A stretch of 64,000 bases of DNA from Facklamia sp. 7083-14-GEN3 (GTDB taxonomy: Bacteria; Bacillota; Bacilli; Lactobacillales; Aerococcaceae). Numbering within the stretch: position 1 is the first letter of the stretch; every line of letters begins with the position of its first letter. The notes beneath the pieces are model-generated. The model saw only the letters and a program-made list of their open reading frames with translations. It searched no databases and was not told where the DNA came from. Positions 20,025-30,992 of the stretch are shown one piece after another. The stretch lies in assembly GCF_024742075.1 (NCBI RefSeq), contig NZ_JANSGD010000004.1, positions 1 through 64,000 of the forward strand. Reading direction: 5' to 3'. A program made the position numbers and the translations under genes.

Positions 20025-20559
20025 TTAGTTCAATTTATCTTTAACCGCTTCAACAAATTTTTTACGACCGGAACCACGGTAAAAATTTTGATAATGATCC
20101 GGTTCTTTGCGGTGGAAGTCTTGGTGATAGTCTTCAGCGGGGTAAAAGGTTTGAGCTGGACTGATTGGTACAACAATCGGTTTTTTAAAAATTTTCGACG
20201 CTTCAAGTTCTGCTTTTGATTGCTCAGCTTCTTCTTTTTTTTGCTTGTGTAGTATAAAAAATTTCTGGTCGATAAGAAGATCCACGATCGCCAAACTGTC
20301 CATCTTTATCAGTTGGATCAACTGATGACCAATAAATTTTTAAAAGTTCTTGATAGGCTATTTTGCTGGGATCGTAATCGATTTGAACAGCTTCTGCATG
20401 GCCTGTTTTTCCTGAGCATACTTCTTCATAAGTAGGATTCACAGCGTCTCCGCCAGTATAACCAGAAATCACAGAGAAAACACCATCTCTTTCATCAAAA
20501 GGATGAACCATGCACCAAAAACATCCCCCTGCAAAAATCGCTGTTTCTTTGTTTTCCAT
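20025..20559 (-). pseudogene. msrA: Peptide methionine-S-sulfoxide reductase A, frameshifted at an A8 tract
   Basis: MsrA reduces methionine-S-sulfoxide in proteins. The first frame (20559 to about 20235) encodes the catalytic GCFWC near residue 12-16, the GYTGG motif and [11 protein letters not shown], then runs into RRS and a stop. The second frame (about 20243 to 20025) carries the missing C-terminal part ([12 protein letters not shown] ... [19 protein letters not shown]). The frames meet at eight A residues on the minus strand (20242-20235). Removing one A restores a protein of about 177 residues, the normal MsrA length. The rest is not decayed. It could be a recent mutation, a phase-variable tract, slippage-corrected expression or a sequencing error. 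Confidence 0.85.
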
Positions 20560-20577
20560 AATTTCTACCTCCTTTAA

Positions 20578-21993
20578 TTAATTGAATAAATCTGTAAAAA
20601 ATTTTCGAACAGCATTCCAAGCATTATCCCCAGTGTTTTGAATACTGCGCCATGTTTTTTCTAAAGCATTCGCCTCTTCGATATCTTCTACTACTTTTAC
20701 TGACACATAATTTCCTCTACCAGACCTTAGAATAGGTAGGCGGTAATCGGCTATATCGACTTGCATCTGCCCTACCACCGTACCAGCTTTAACAGGCGCT
20801 TTAACTTGATAATCATTGACAGATTGATTAGCCGTAAATTGATAGACCAAACGAGGGGCGGTATCAATGATTGGTACCACTAATTTTAAGTTTGATCCAT
20901 ACATTAATTTTAACGTATTCGCCTTACCATTTTCCACTTTAATGGAATCTAAATGAGTGGCTAATGAATTTTCTTTAATAACTGTTTCAATTCGATAAAT
21001 ATTTTGAGCTCTTTCAATCAATTCTTTACTGAATTGATAAAGTTTTTCATTTTCGCCGACTCCTAACAACACCACAATTAAACGTAAACCATCTTTTTCT
21101 GTGGTAGCAATTAGATTGTAGCCATCTTCTTCAGTTTTACTAGCACTTAATCCATCGACATTCTTCATTGCATAGAGAGAGTCGGAATTCTCAATTAACA
21201 AATTGGGGTTGGTCATTTCAAACGCATCGCTCGTACCCTCTTGAAAAAGCTTTTGATAAATCTGACTGCTTTTCAAGTAATCAGGGTATTCATTAACGAG
21301 ATGATAGGCAATAGTCGCAACAGTTTGAGCAGTCATTTGATTAGTATGCCCTTGATTAATACTTTCAGAATCACCCACTTGGTAGCGATCACTGACTCCA
21401 GTCACATTTATTAAAGCAAAATCTTCTTCTCCCCACTCATTTAATTGTTCTTCCATTAGCTTAAGTGTCTTTGCTTCGGATCCGGTTAATTCCTCAGCTA
21501 AGGCTAATGCCGCTCCTCTAGAAGCATTTAAACTAACAGCTTCTATTAAATCTTTTAAAGAATAAGAAAGGTCTTGTCTTAAAGGAACATTCGGCAAATC
21601 ATAATCCTGACTTAAAGCATAAGCTTCATCCGATATCCAAACTTCTTGAGCGCTAGCTAACTGACCTCTATCAATAGCTTGATAAATCAAATATAGTAAA
21701 AGTAATTGGCTAAAAGAACCTACTTCAACTAATTGATCCGCTTCATGAGTATAAAGAATTTGACCATTGAGACCATCAACAATATAAGCACCCTTTGTTT
21801 CTTCAAAAACAGGCATCGAATTCACCAAATTTTCAGGTACACTGTTTTCAATTGAAGTATCACTATCTTGAAAGGATGTTTGATTATTAGGAATCGAATC
21901 CGTCGATGTAGTTACAGCATAGACATCGATTGATAGAAAACTATTCATAATTAATCCAAAGACAAGTATCTTTTTAATACCTTTTATAAGCAA
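20578..21993 (-). CDS. Secreted D,D-carboxypeptidase (PBP5-type) homolog lacking all catalytic motifs
   Basis: This protein of about 471 residues aligns along its whole length with DacA-type penicillin-binding proteins (peptidase S11 domain about 70-335, PBP5 C-terminal domain about 340-430, amphipathic C-terminal helix). The active site is gone. The SxxK motif reads SFSQ (93-96, Lys to Gln), the SxN position reads ASR (157-159) and KTG reads SAS (283-285, inside VDGLSAS). The frame is open and the scaffold well kept, so this looks like a selected pseudoenzyme rather than decay. I chose TTG 21993: GTGAGGAG lies 12 bases before it and it gives a normal signal peptide (MLIKGIKKILVFGLIMNSFL). 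An alternative GTG at 22026 has no ribosome site. Confidence 0.8.
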   Translation of the reverse strand: MLIKGIKKILVFGLIMNSFLSIDVYAVTTSTDSIPNNQTSFQDSDTSIENSVPENLVNSMPVFEETKGAYIVDGLNGQILYTHEADQLVEVGSFSQLLLLYLIYQAIDRGQLASAQEVWISDEAYALSQDYDLPNVPLRQDLSYSLKDLIEAVSLNASRGAALALAEELTGSEAKTLKLMEEQLNEWGEEDFALINVTGVSDRYQVGDSESINQGHTNQMTAQTVATIAYHLVNEYPDYLKSSQIYQKLFQEGTSDAFEMTNPNLLIENSDSLYAMKNVDGLSASKTEEDGYNLIATTEKDGLRLIVVLLGVGENEKLYQFSKELIERAQNIYRIETVIKENSLATHLDSIKVENGKANTLKLMYGSNLKLVVPIIDTAPRLVYQFTANQSVNDYQVKAPVKAGTVVGQMQVDIADYRLPILRSGRGNYVSVKVVEDIEEANALEKTWRSIQNTGDNAWNAVRKFFTDLFN

Positions 21994-22184
21994 TGTTACG
22001 TTCAACTCCTCACTCTTTAAGCTCACTTAAAAATCACTTTTTCTATTATACCCAACTGAATAAAAAAAGGTAGTTTTCATATTTCTATTATAATAAGCTT
22101 TCCTAATTTCGATACAGAGTTGTTCAATTGTTAACAGCTCTTAATTTTACTTGTCTATTTTAAGTAAAAAATAATAGAAGTTAA

Positions 22185-22224
22185 CAAAAAATTACCAAAG
22201 CCTATTCTAATAGGCTTTGGTAAT
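22185..22224 (-). terminator. guaB terminator
   Basis: The minus strand has a stem of about 16 bp (ATTACCAAAGCCTATT with AATAGGCTTTGGTAAT, arms 22224-22209 and 22206-22191) followed by six T residues, just after the guaB stop. Confidence 0.85.
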
Positions 22225-22235
22225 TTAGTTTATCT

Positions 22236-23768
<1,533 letters not shown>

Positions 23769-23864
23769 CTAATTTAACATGTTAATTAGAATGAAACAAG
23801 TTTTTGGCATATGTTAAATTATGAGAAGTATTTAATGTTCGTCTTTCCAGCTAACGTTATTCTG

Positions 23865-24629
23865 TTAAAAGAGGCCACCAACTATTTTCCATTTTCTCTT
23901 TAAATAATAGCGTAAGGCCAAAGTAATCACACCCAATATGATATAGCCTATAGGTGGTAAAATTGGATTGATGACAGCTGGTATAAAGGCTTGACTTAAC
24001 ATAATTAATCCTATCCAAGCCATCATCGCAATTGTTGATACCATGAAGTAGCGCCCGTAGCCTTTCTGTCCTTTAGGAGCATCCAAGTCTGGTAAAACTT
24101 TTGCTGTTCGCATCATTGCATATCCTCCGATAGCATAATTGAGAATAACTGTTAAAATACCCATATAAAAATTATCTTGAACATTTGAACTTCCGGTTAA
24201 ACCAAATACACCCGTTATTAAAGTGAAAATCGCTCCCAACATTAACCCTCCATCAACGGCTATTTGCCAGTCCGGTGACTTCTCTTTTTGTTCTTTCTCT
24301 TTTACTGCTTTACTGATAATTATCTGACTGGTTTCGCTTGGTGTTCCGTATATATGTTTAGCAGTATGACCATCTTTTTGTCCTTCTAGAAGAGTGTCTA
24401 CCATTTCTAAATATACTGCTTGAAAGCTTGCTTGTGATATTTGTTCTGCTCGTAAATAGCGATCGATATCCAGCATAAACTTCAGATTACGTTTAGTTAA
24501 CTGGTCCACCTTTATTTGTGGGACTCCAGTTAATATCGTGCTTAATTGACTTTCATCCACCACTTGATTGTCGTTTTGTCTGATGTCTGAAACTTCTTCT
24601 ACTACTTTCTCTTCTTGTTGATCTTTCAT
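23865..24629 (-). CDS. DUF1129-family membrane protein
   Basis: This 254-residue protein has an acidic N-terminus, a helical cytoplasmic domain (LTKRNLKFMLDIDRYL ... LLEGQKDGHTAKHIYGTPSE) typical of the DUF1129 family, and four C-terminal transmembrane helices (about 125-250). The GQKxGxTAxxxxGTP element is the family signature as I recall it. The gene commonly follows ychF in Lactobacillales, as here (11 bases downstream). Function unknown. Confidence 0.75.
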   Translation of the reverse strand: MKDQQEEKVVEEVSDIRQNDNQVVDESQLSTILTGVPQIKVDQLTKRNLKFMLDIDRYLRAEQISQASFQAVYLEMVDTLLEGQKDGHTAKHIYGTPSETSQIIISKAVKEKEQKEKSPDWQIAVDGGLMLGAIFTLITGVFGLTGSSNVQDNFYMGILTVILNYAIGGYAMMRTAKVLPDLDAPKGQKGYGRYFMVSTIAMMAWIGLIMLSQAFIPAVINPILPPIGYIILGVITLALRYYLKRKWKIVGGLF

Positions 24630-24640
24630 TAAGTTTCCTC

Positions 24641-25741
24641 CTATACATTAAAGCGGAAAAGCATGATGTCCCCATCTTTAACTATATACTCTTTACCTTC
24701 TGAGCGATAGAGACCTTTTTCTTTTACTGCTTGCTCAGAACCATATTTGACTAAATCATCATACGCCATAGTCTCTGCTCGAATAAAACCACGTTCAAAA
24801 TCTGAGTGAATCACACCGGCTGCTTGTGGTGCCTTCATTCCTACTTTAAAAGTCCAAGCTCGAACTTCTTTTTCGCCGGCTGTAAAGTAAGTCCCTAAAC
24901 CAAGAAGTTTGTAAACGGATTGAATTAAGCGGTCAAGTCCTGAAGTTTTTAAACCGTAATCTTCTAAAAAACTGATTTTTTCTTCATCATCAAGTTCTGC
25001 AATCTCTTCTTCTAATCGAGCGGAAACAGGAACAACTTCTGCCCCCTGTTGGTCAGCTAATTCACGAACTTTTGCTAAGAATGGGTTGCCTTCTGGATCA
25101 CTCACTTCCTCTTCACCTATATTGGCAACATAAAGCATTTTCTTACGTGTTAACAAGAATAAGTTATTGACGTAAGGTAATTGCTCATCATAAAACTCCA
25201 CACTATTAGCTAATTGGTTATGTTCCAAAGCATCTTTTAATTTTAGAAGTACTTCGTGCTCAGCAATAGCCTCTTTGTCTTTAGTACGTGCTAACTTTTC
25301 TACCTTAGTAATTCTTTTTTCAATGGTTTCTAAATCTGCCAAGATTAATTCTAGGTTAATTGTTTCAATGTCTTCAATCGGATCCACTTTACCTGAAACG
25401 TGAGTAATATTAGAGTCTTCAAAACAACGAACAACGTGACAAATGGCATCCACTTGACGGATATTGGCTAAGAATTTGTTTCCCAGTCCTTCGCCTTTAC
25501 TCGCTCCTTTTACAATCCCTGCGATGTCGGTGAATTCAATTGTAGTTGGGATTGTTTTTTTAGGTTTGACAAGACGAGTAATCTCTGTCAAACGCTCATC
25601 AGGGACTTCCACAACCCCTACGTTAGGATCAATAGTAGCAAAAGGATAGTTTGCTGCTTCTACTCCCGCTTTAGTAATTGCATTAAATAAAGTTGATTTC
25701 CCCACATTTGGTAGTCCCACAATTCCTGCTGTTAATGCCAT
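24641..25741 (-). CDS. ychF: Ribosome-binding ATPase YchF (Obg-like)
   Basis: This P-loop ATPase has 366 residues. The P-loop GLPNVGKSTLF is at about 8-18, and the specificity motif is ANIGEEE rather than NKxD, which gives ATP preference in YchF/OLA1. A helical coiled region and a C-terminal TGS-like domain (FTAGEKEVRAWTFKVGMKAP) follow. It associates with ribosomes and stress responses in other bacteria. It is fifth in the rsmG-parA-parB-DUF951-ychF-DUF1129 operon. Confidence 0.95.
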   Translation of the reverse strand: MALTAGIVGLPNVGKSTLFNAITKAGVEAANYPFATIDPNVGVVEVPDERLTEITRLVKPKKTIPTTIEFTDIAGIVKGASKGEGLGNKFLANIRQVDAICHVVRCFEDSNITHVSGKVDPIEDIETINLELILADLETIEKRITKVEKLARTKDKEAIAEHEVLLKLKDALEHNQLANSVEFYDEQLPYVNNLFLLTRKKMLYVANIGEEEVSDPEGNPFLAKVRELADQQGAEVVPVSARLEEEIAELDDEEKISFLEDYGLKTSGLDRLIQSVYKLLGLGTYFTAGEKEVRAWTFKVGMKAPQAAGVIHSDFERGFIRAETMAYDDLVKYGSEQAVKEKGLYRSEGKEYIVKDGDIMLFRFNV

Positions 25742-25764
25742 AATCTCACTCTCTTTCTATCGGT

Positions 25765-25962
25765 TTACTTTTGATGTTTTTCAATAATTTTTTTCATTTT
25801 CTTTTCAAAGTCACGGCGTGTCATGGTTACAATATGCTGACATTTTTCACAACGTATGCGAATATCCATACCCATACGAACAATTTGCCAACGATTGGTT
25901 TGACAAGCGTGTGGCTTTTTCATTTCTACAATATCGAACTTGTCATAAGCTTTTGGATCCAT
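25765..25962 (-). CDS. DUF951-family small protein
   Basis: This 65-residue protein (MDPKAYDKFDIVEMKKPHAC onward) has a CxxC pair (CEKC) and the conserved GxDIRIRCEKCxH pattern of DUF951, which often lies between parB and ychF in Firmicutes. I chose the ATG at 25962 because AGGAGGG ends 5 bases before it; a GTG seven codons upstream overlaps that ribosome site. Possibly nucleic-acid binding; function unknown. Confidence 0.85.
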   Translation of the reverse strand: MDPKAYDKFDIVEMKKPHACQTNRWQIVRMGMDIRIRCEKCQHIVTMTRRDFEKKMKKIIEKHQK

Positions 25963-25986
25963 TTTGACCCTCCTATTTGTCACTAT

Positions 25987-26865
25987 TTAAACTTGAATAT
26001 TAAGTAAGTCTAGAATTCTTGTCAAATCTGAATCGTTGACAAATTCTATTTCAATTTTACCCTTGTTTCCTTTTGAAACAATTTTAGCCGAGGTCCCAAA
26101 TTTTTCTTCCATTTGATTTTCAATGGCTAGCCAAAGTGGTGATTTATTCTCTGTTCGTCCTTTTTTTGTCTTTTTAGGTAAAGACTGATTATATTTTTGC
26201 ACTAATTCTTCTAATTGACGAACTGTAAGCTGTTCTTTGACAACTTTTTTAGCCAAATTCTCCATCTGACTCTTGTCTTTTAACCCTAAAATAGTACGAG
26301 CTTGACCCATTGAAAGTTTTTCTTCATTAACTAACTGTTTAATTGGATCTGGTAATTGAAGTAAACGGATATAATTAGCAATATAAGGTCGACTTTTCCC
26401 AATACGATCAGCGACTTCTGCTTGCGTTAATTTTAGCCGACCCATTAACATATCATATGCTTCTGCTTCTTCTAAAGGACTCAAATCCTCTCTTTGCAAG
26501 TTTTCTATCACAGCAATTTCAATCATTGCTTCTTCATCGAGTTCTCTAACAATTGCAGGGATAGTTGTTTTACCTGCCAATTTTGAAGCGCGTACTCTAC
26601 GCTCTCCTGCAATAATTTCATAGCCTTTAATAGAAGATTTTCTGATGATAATGGGTTGGAAGACACCTGTTTGACGAATCGATTCCGCTAACTCATTTAA
26701 AGCATTGAGATCGAAATGCTTTCTAGGTTGATAGGGGTTTGGACGAATATCTTCTAATTTAATTTCAGTAACCATCTCATGATCATTGGCTACTTCTTCA
26801 TAAGCAGAACTGAAAAGAGCTTCCATTCCACGTCCCAAACCTCCTTTTTTAGGTTTATTGGCCAT
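25987..26865 (-). CDS. parB: Chromosome partitioning protein ParB (Spo0J)
   Basis: This 292-residue CTP-dependent DNA clamp loads at parS sites and recruits SMC. It has the ParB N-terminal CTPase domain with PNPYQPRKHF and GERRVRAS (CTP-binding), a central helix-turn-helix (TQAEVADRIGKSRPYIANYI) that reads parS, and a C-terminal dimerisation domain. Its start overlaps the end of parA by 11 bases. Two perfect parS sites lie at 46.0 and 46.9 kb. Confidence 0.95.
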   Translation of the reverse strand: MANKPKKGGLGRGMEALFSSAYEEVANDHEMVTEIKLEDIRPNPYQPRKHFDLNALNELAESIRQTGVFQPIIIRKSSIKGYEIIAGERRVRASKLAGKTTIPAIVRELDEEAMIEIAVIENLQREDLSPLEEAEAYDMLMGRLKLTQAEVADRIGKSRPYIANYIRLLQLPDPIKQLVNEEKLSMGQARTILGLKDKSQMENLAKKVVKEQLTVRQLEELVQKYNQSLPKKTKKGRTENKSPLWLAIENQMEEKFGTSAKIVSKGNKGKIEIEFVNDSDLTRILDLLNIQV

Positions 26866-27619
26866 TATTGATCACTTCCTCTGCCAATTCTTTATACATG
26901 ACGGCTCCTCTGGACTTTGGGTCATAATCAATTACTGATAAACCATAAGAAGGGGCCTCTGACAAACGAATGTTGCGTGATATTACTGTGTCATACACTT
27001 TCTCTTGGAAATATTTACGTACTTCATCAACTACTTCATAACCCAAGTTTGTTCGTGCATCGAGCATAGTAATTAAAACTCCTTCAATCCTAAATTGAGG
27101 ATTTAATGACTTTTGAACTAAACGGATGGTATTTAATAATTGGCTTAAACCTTCTAAGGCATAGTATTCTGCTTGAACCGGAATCAAAATTGTATCTGAT
27201 GCTGTGAAAGCATTAATTGATAATTGCCCTAAAGAAGGTGGACAATCCACTAAGATATAATCATAATCTTGACTAATGGTTTCTACAGCTTCTTTCAGAC
27301 GAAATTCACGGTCTTCAAAATTCACTAATTCAATTTCAGCAGCTGCTAACGAGATAGTTGAAGGGACAATATCAAGATTTTCTCTAGAAGTGGGTAAGAT
27401 ACTATCTTTAATAGCTACTCGATCGACCAAAACTTCATATAAACTATTGACTACATCTCCTCTTTCAATTCCTAAACCGGAAGTAGCATTCCCTTGAGAA
27501 TCGGAGTCAATAACCAGTACCTTTTTCCCCATAAAGGCTAATGCGGCACCCAGATTAACCGTTGTCGTTGTTTTACCGACTCCGCCTTTTTGATTTCCGA
27601 TTGCAATCATTTTTCCCAT
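26855..27619 (-). CDS. parA: Chromosome partitioning ATPase ParA (Soj)
   Basis: This 254-residue deviant Walker-A ATPase has KGGVGKTTTTVNLG near the N-terminus and DCPPSLGQL as the switch/Walker B region. With ParB it governs origin segregation and, in Bacillus, DnaA activity. I chose the ATG at 27619, with GGAGG 6 bases upstream; the 46 codons before it are not conserved sequence. It follows rsmG by 13 bases. Confidence 0.95.
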   Translation of the reverse strand: MGKMIAIGNQKGGVGKTTTTVNLGAALAFMGKKVLVIDSDSQGNATSGLGIERGDVVNSLYEVLVDRVAIKDSILPTSRENLDIVPSTISLAAAEIELVNFEDREFRLKEAVETISQDYDYILVDCPPSLGQLSINAFTASDTILIPVQAEYYALEGLSQLLNTIRLVQKSLNPQFRIEGVLITMLDARTNLGYEVVDEVRKYFQEKVYDTVISRNIRLSEAPSYGLSVIDYDPKSRGAVMYKELAEEVINNGQ

Positions 27620-27632
27620 ATGCTTCCTCCTT

Positions 27633-28358
27633 TTATTTAATAGGCTGCTTACTCGGCTTACCTGCTTTACGCGGGTATTTATTAGGAGTATCCAGTGTTT
27701 TTTCGACAAGTAAGAAAGTTCTCTCACCTTCATCTTCTGGTAAATTCGTCTGTACAACTTCCTCTATCTTAGCTCCTAAAACCTTAATAGCCTTTTCAGC
27801 CTCTTTTAATTCGATATTTGTTTGTTTATGGTTACCTTTTAAAACAATAAATTTCCCGCCCTTTTTTAGTAAAGGAAGGCAGTATTCAGCTAAAACATTT
27901 AAAGGAGCAACTGCTCGAGCAGTCACTAAGTCAAATTGTCCACGATAATTTGGATCTTGACCCACATCTTCTGCCCTTCCATGAAGAAATTCTACTCTTT
28001 CAAGTTTTAAATTTGCACTCAAATCTTTTAAAAACTGAATACGTTTATTTAAAGAATCGATGATAGTCAGATCAATTTCAGGATGAATGATTTTAATTGG
28101 TAAACTTGGGAACCCTGCTCCCGCTCCAACATCACACATCTTTAATTGATAATTCTCTAAAGGTAAGTTCCAAAGGGGCATTAAAGAGTCATAGAAGTGT
28201 TTTAAATACACTTCTTCTTTATCCGTAATAGCTGTAAGATTAACCTTTTGATTCCATTCAATTAACCATTGATAATAAGTGGAAAATTGTTGTAGTTGAT
28301 CGGGACTAATTGATAATCCTTGATCTTGCAATTTATTTTTAAATTGTTTTTCTTCCAT
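27633..28358 (-). CDS. rsmG: 16S rRNA (guanine527-N7)-methyltransferase
   Basis: This 241-residue SAM methyltransferase (GidB) modifies G527 of 16S rRNA in the 530 loop. Motif I is CDVGAGAGFPSLPIKI, and TARAVAPLNVLAEYC is the family motif. I chose the ATG at 28358 since GAGAGGG lies 7 bases upstream. A 19-base palindrome built from parS-like half-sites lies just upstream (28382-28400). It is separated from mnmG by a terminator and starts the par operon. Confidence 0.93.
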   Translation of the reverse strand: MEEKQFKNKLQDQGLSISPDQLQQFSTYYQWLIEWNQKVNLTAITDKEEVYLKHFYDSLMPLWNLPLENYQLKMCDVGAGAGFPSLPIKIIHPEIDLTIIDSLNKRIQFLKDLSANLKLERVEFLHGRAEDVGQDPNYRGQFDLVTARAVAPLNVLAEYCLPLLKKGGKFIVLKGNHKQTNIELKEAEKAIKVLGAKIEEVVQTNLPEDEGERTFLLVEKTLDTPNKYPRKAGKPSKQPIK

Positions 28359-28381
28359 GTAATCCCTCTCATCTTTGTGAT

Positions 28382-28400
28382 TGTGAAACAATGTTTCACA
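28382..28400. promoter_or_regulatory. Palindrome TGTGAAACA-A-TGTTTCACA in the rsmG-parA promoter region
   Basis: This is a perfect 9-bp inverted repeat with one central base, 24 bases before the rsmG start. Each arm contains the half-site TGTTTCAC/GTGAAACA of parS but in outward order, so it is not itself a parS. It may be an operator for the par operon or an mRNA hairpin. Confidence 0.45.
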
Positions 28401-28504
28401 GCATATTAACTTTACTAAAATAACCACTTAATAGCAACATCTATCCTTCAATAAACTTTAAAAGCGTTTAAAATTTATTAATATCGCTTACCTCACATAT
28501 AATC

Positions 28505-28556
28505 AATTAAAAAGATCCCTTCTTAATTAGTAAGTTAATTAAGAAGAAGATCTTTA
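28505..28556 (-). terminator. mnmG terminator
   Basis: On the minus strand, a stem of about 19 bp with one bulge (arms 28555-28536 and 28529-28511, AAAGATCTTCTTCTTAATTA paired with TAATTAAGAAGGGATCTTT) is followed by T residues. It ends the mnmE/Nudix/mnmG transcript before rsmG. Confidence 0.75.
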
Positions 28557-28583
28557 TCTTTTTTTGAATATAGTCGAGTTTAA

Positions 28584-30491
28584 TTATTTAATGGGTTCGA
28601 TTTTGGCAATTTTACCCTGTTGAATATAGACTGAAAGAATCGCAATATCAGCTGGGTTTACTCCTGAAATTCGACTCGCTTGTCCAATGTTAGAAGGTCG
28701 AATTAATTTTAATCGTTCTCTTGCTTCAGTTGCTAGGCTATCAACAGCATCGTAATCAAGATTTTCAGGAATTAATTTTTCTTCCATTGCTTTGACACGA
28801 TCTACTTTATGGTTAGCTTTATTAATGTAACCAGCATATTTAATTTGAATTTCAACCTGTTCACCTACTTGTCGACTAACATCAGCTGTTAGAATAGGCA
28901 AGGCCTTAATTAGATCAAAATATTTAATTTCCGGTCTTTTTAATAGATCGCTAGCTAAAATACCATCCTTTAGAGGCGTTGAATCAACTTTTTCAAAATA
29001 TTCTGCTAGGCCTTCTGTACTTGGCTTGATACGAATAGAAGCTAGGCGCTCAAGTTCTTCTTTTACAGCAGCTTCTTTGGTTTTAAACTGCTGATAACGG
29101 TCTTCATCTACCAGTCCAATTTGATAGGCTTTTTCTGTCAAACGGAAATCGGCATTATCATGACGCAATAATAGACGGTATTCTGCACGTGAAGTTAACA
29201 ACCGATAGGGTTCAGTTGTTCCTTTTGTTACAAGATCATCAATCATTACACCAATGTATCCTTCTGATCGCGTAATGATGAAAGGTTCTTTGTCAAAGGC
29301 CTTATGACAAGCATTAATCCCTGCAATAATCCCTTGTCCTGCGGCTTCTTCATAGCCACTAGTTCCATTCATTTGACCGGCTGTAAATAAGCCTGGCAGA
29401 TCACGCACTTCTAAGGATAACGTTAACTGATGGGGTACTACCACGTCGTATTCGATAGCATATCCTGCTCGCATTAATTTTGCTTCTTCTAAACCTTCTA
29501 CTGAATGAAGCATCTCCAGTTGAACATCCTCTGGTAGAGATGTAGACAAACCTTGGACATACATTTCTCTAGTATTGCGACCTTCAGGTTCGATAAATAC
29601 TTGATGACGTGGTTTGTCACTAAAACGAACAATTTTATCTTCTATTGAAGGGCAATACCTAGCTCCAACTCCTTCAACTATCCCAGAAAACATTGGTGCT
29701 TTATGCAAATTATTTCTGATAATTTCATGAGTTTTACTATTGGTATGAGTTAACCAGCATGAAATTTGATCTTGTAAATAATCCTCATCCTCTGATAAGT
29801 ACGAAAAATGATTAGCCTTGGAATCACCGGGTTGTTCTTCTGTTTTGTCAAAATTGACCGATTCATAATGCACCCGCGGAGGCGTTCCAGTTTTAAAACG
29901 AGTTAATTCAATCCCTAATTCCATTAAATGTTCAGATAATTTGACAGAAGGTAGGGTATTATTTGGACCAGAAGAATAAGCTAAATCTCCGATGATAATT
30001 TTTCCTCTTGAAGACGTACCTGCAGTTAAAACAACAGATTTGGCTCGATAAATAGCCCCCGAATTGGTGATAATACCGCGACATTGATCTTCCTCAACTA
30101 ACAGTCGCTCCACAAGCCCTTGTTTGAGGTCTAAATTATCTGTTTCTTCTAACACTTGTTTCATTGTATTAGAGTAATGTTGTTTGTCCGCTTGAGCTCT
30201 AAGGGCTTGAACTGCCGGGCCTTTCCCCGTATTTAAAAGACGCATTTGGATATAAGTTCTATCTATATTACGTCCCATTTCTCCACCTAAAGCATCAATT
30301 TCACGTACAACAACCCCTTTAGCGGGTCCACCAATTGATGGATTACATGGCATAAAAGCCACCATTTCTAAATTCATCGTAATTAAAAGTGTTTGAGCCC
30401 CTAAGCGGGCTGAAGCTAAAGCAGCTTCAGAGCCTGCGTGACCAGCACCCACAACAATCACGTCATATTGACCTGCTTCATAAGTTTGCAT
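28584..30491 (-). CDS. mnmG: tRNA uridine-5-carboxymethylaminomethyl modification enzyme MnmG (GidA)
   Basis: This 635-residue FAD protein works with MnmE to modify U34 of certain tRNAs. The N-terminal FAD-binding loop is [13 protein letters not shown], and the family motifs [13 protein letters not shown] and [12 protein letters not shown] are present, as is the C-terminal helical domain. The start overlaps the Nudix stop by one base (TAATG). mnmE lies just upstream of the Nudix gene, so both partners are made from one transcript. Confidence 0.97.
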   Translation of the reverse strand: MQTYEAGQYDVIVVGAGHAGSEAALASARLGAQTLLITMNLEMVAFMPCNPSIGGPAKGVVVREIDALGGEMGRNIDRTYIQMRLLNTGKGPAVQALRAQADKQHYSNTMKQVLEETDNLDLKQGLVERLLVEEDQCRGIITNSGAIYRAKSVVLTAGTSSRGKIIIGDLAYSSGPNNTLPSVKLSEHLMELGIELTRFKTGTPPRVHYESVNFDKTEEQPGDSKANHFSYLSEDEDYLQDQISCWLTHTNSKTHEIIRNNLHKAPMFSGIVEGVGARYCPSIEDKIVRFSDKPRHQVFIEPEGRNTREMYVQGLSTSLPEDVQLEMLHSVEGLEEAKLMRAGYAIEYDVVVPHQLTLSLEVRDLPGLFTAGQMNGTSGYEEAAGQGIIAGINACHKAFDKEPFIITRSEGYIGVMIDDLVTKGTTEPYRLLTSRAEYRLLLRHDNADFRLTEKAYQIGLVDEDRYQQFKTKEAAVKEELERLASIRIKPSTEGLAEYFEKVDSTPLKDGILASDLLKRPEIKYFDLIKALPILTADVSRQVGEQVEIQIKYAGYINKANHKVDRVKAMEEKLIPENLDYDAVDSLATEARERLKLIRPSNIGQASRISGVNPADIAILSVYIQQGKIAKIEPIK

Positions 30492-30985
30492 TATTTTTCA
30501 CCTCTGTTTTCCATAAATTCGACCTGATGGTCGATTAAGTCACCTTTTTTATCATAAGCAAATTTAGCCCAAAAATAGGGTTTATTTTCTAAGACCCATT
30601 GTAAAAAGAGATAATCTCCTTCCCAAGTTGGTTTGTCTAAGACTTCGTCATAATTGACCCACTCCAAAGTACCTTCGTCACAATCTTTTAACAACTCTCC
30701 TTCAAAATCAGTCACTTTATAGACAAAGGAATACCAATCTCTATCATCATGGGTGAAATCTGGAAAAGTGATGAATCCTAAGGGGATTAAATTTTTAGCC
30801 TTAAGACCTGTTTCTTCATAAATTTCACGAATCGCACACTCTTGAGGACTTTCTCCTACTTCAAATTTTCCACCTACACTGACCCATTTTCCTTCATGAA
30901 TATCGTTATCTCTTTTATTGCGATGGAGTAGTAATAATTGTTTACCATTATCAAGATAACAAATTGTAGATAGTTGTTGCATCAT
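30491..30985 (-). CDS. Nudix hydrolase (MutT/8-oxo-dGTP diphosphatase type)
   Basis: This 164-residue protein has a complete Nudix box ([24 protein letters not shown] region, about residues 39-61; the REIYEE core carries the Mg2+ ligands). The fold and WVSVGGK entry resemble the YtkD/8-oxo-dGTP hydrolase group, but the substrate cannot be fixed by sequence reading. It is squeezed between mnmE (7 bases upstream) and mnmG (1-base overlap). Confidence 0.85.
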   Translation of the reverse strand: MMQQLSTICYLDNGKQLLLLHRNKRDNDIHEGKWVSVGGKFEVGESPQECAIREIYEETGLKAKNLIPLGFITFPDFTHDDRDWYSFVYKVTDFEGELLKDCDEGTLEWVNYDEVLDKPTWEGDYLFLQWVLENKPYFWAKFAYDKKGDLIDHQVEFMENRGEK

Positions 30986-30992
30986 AACTTTC

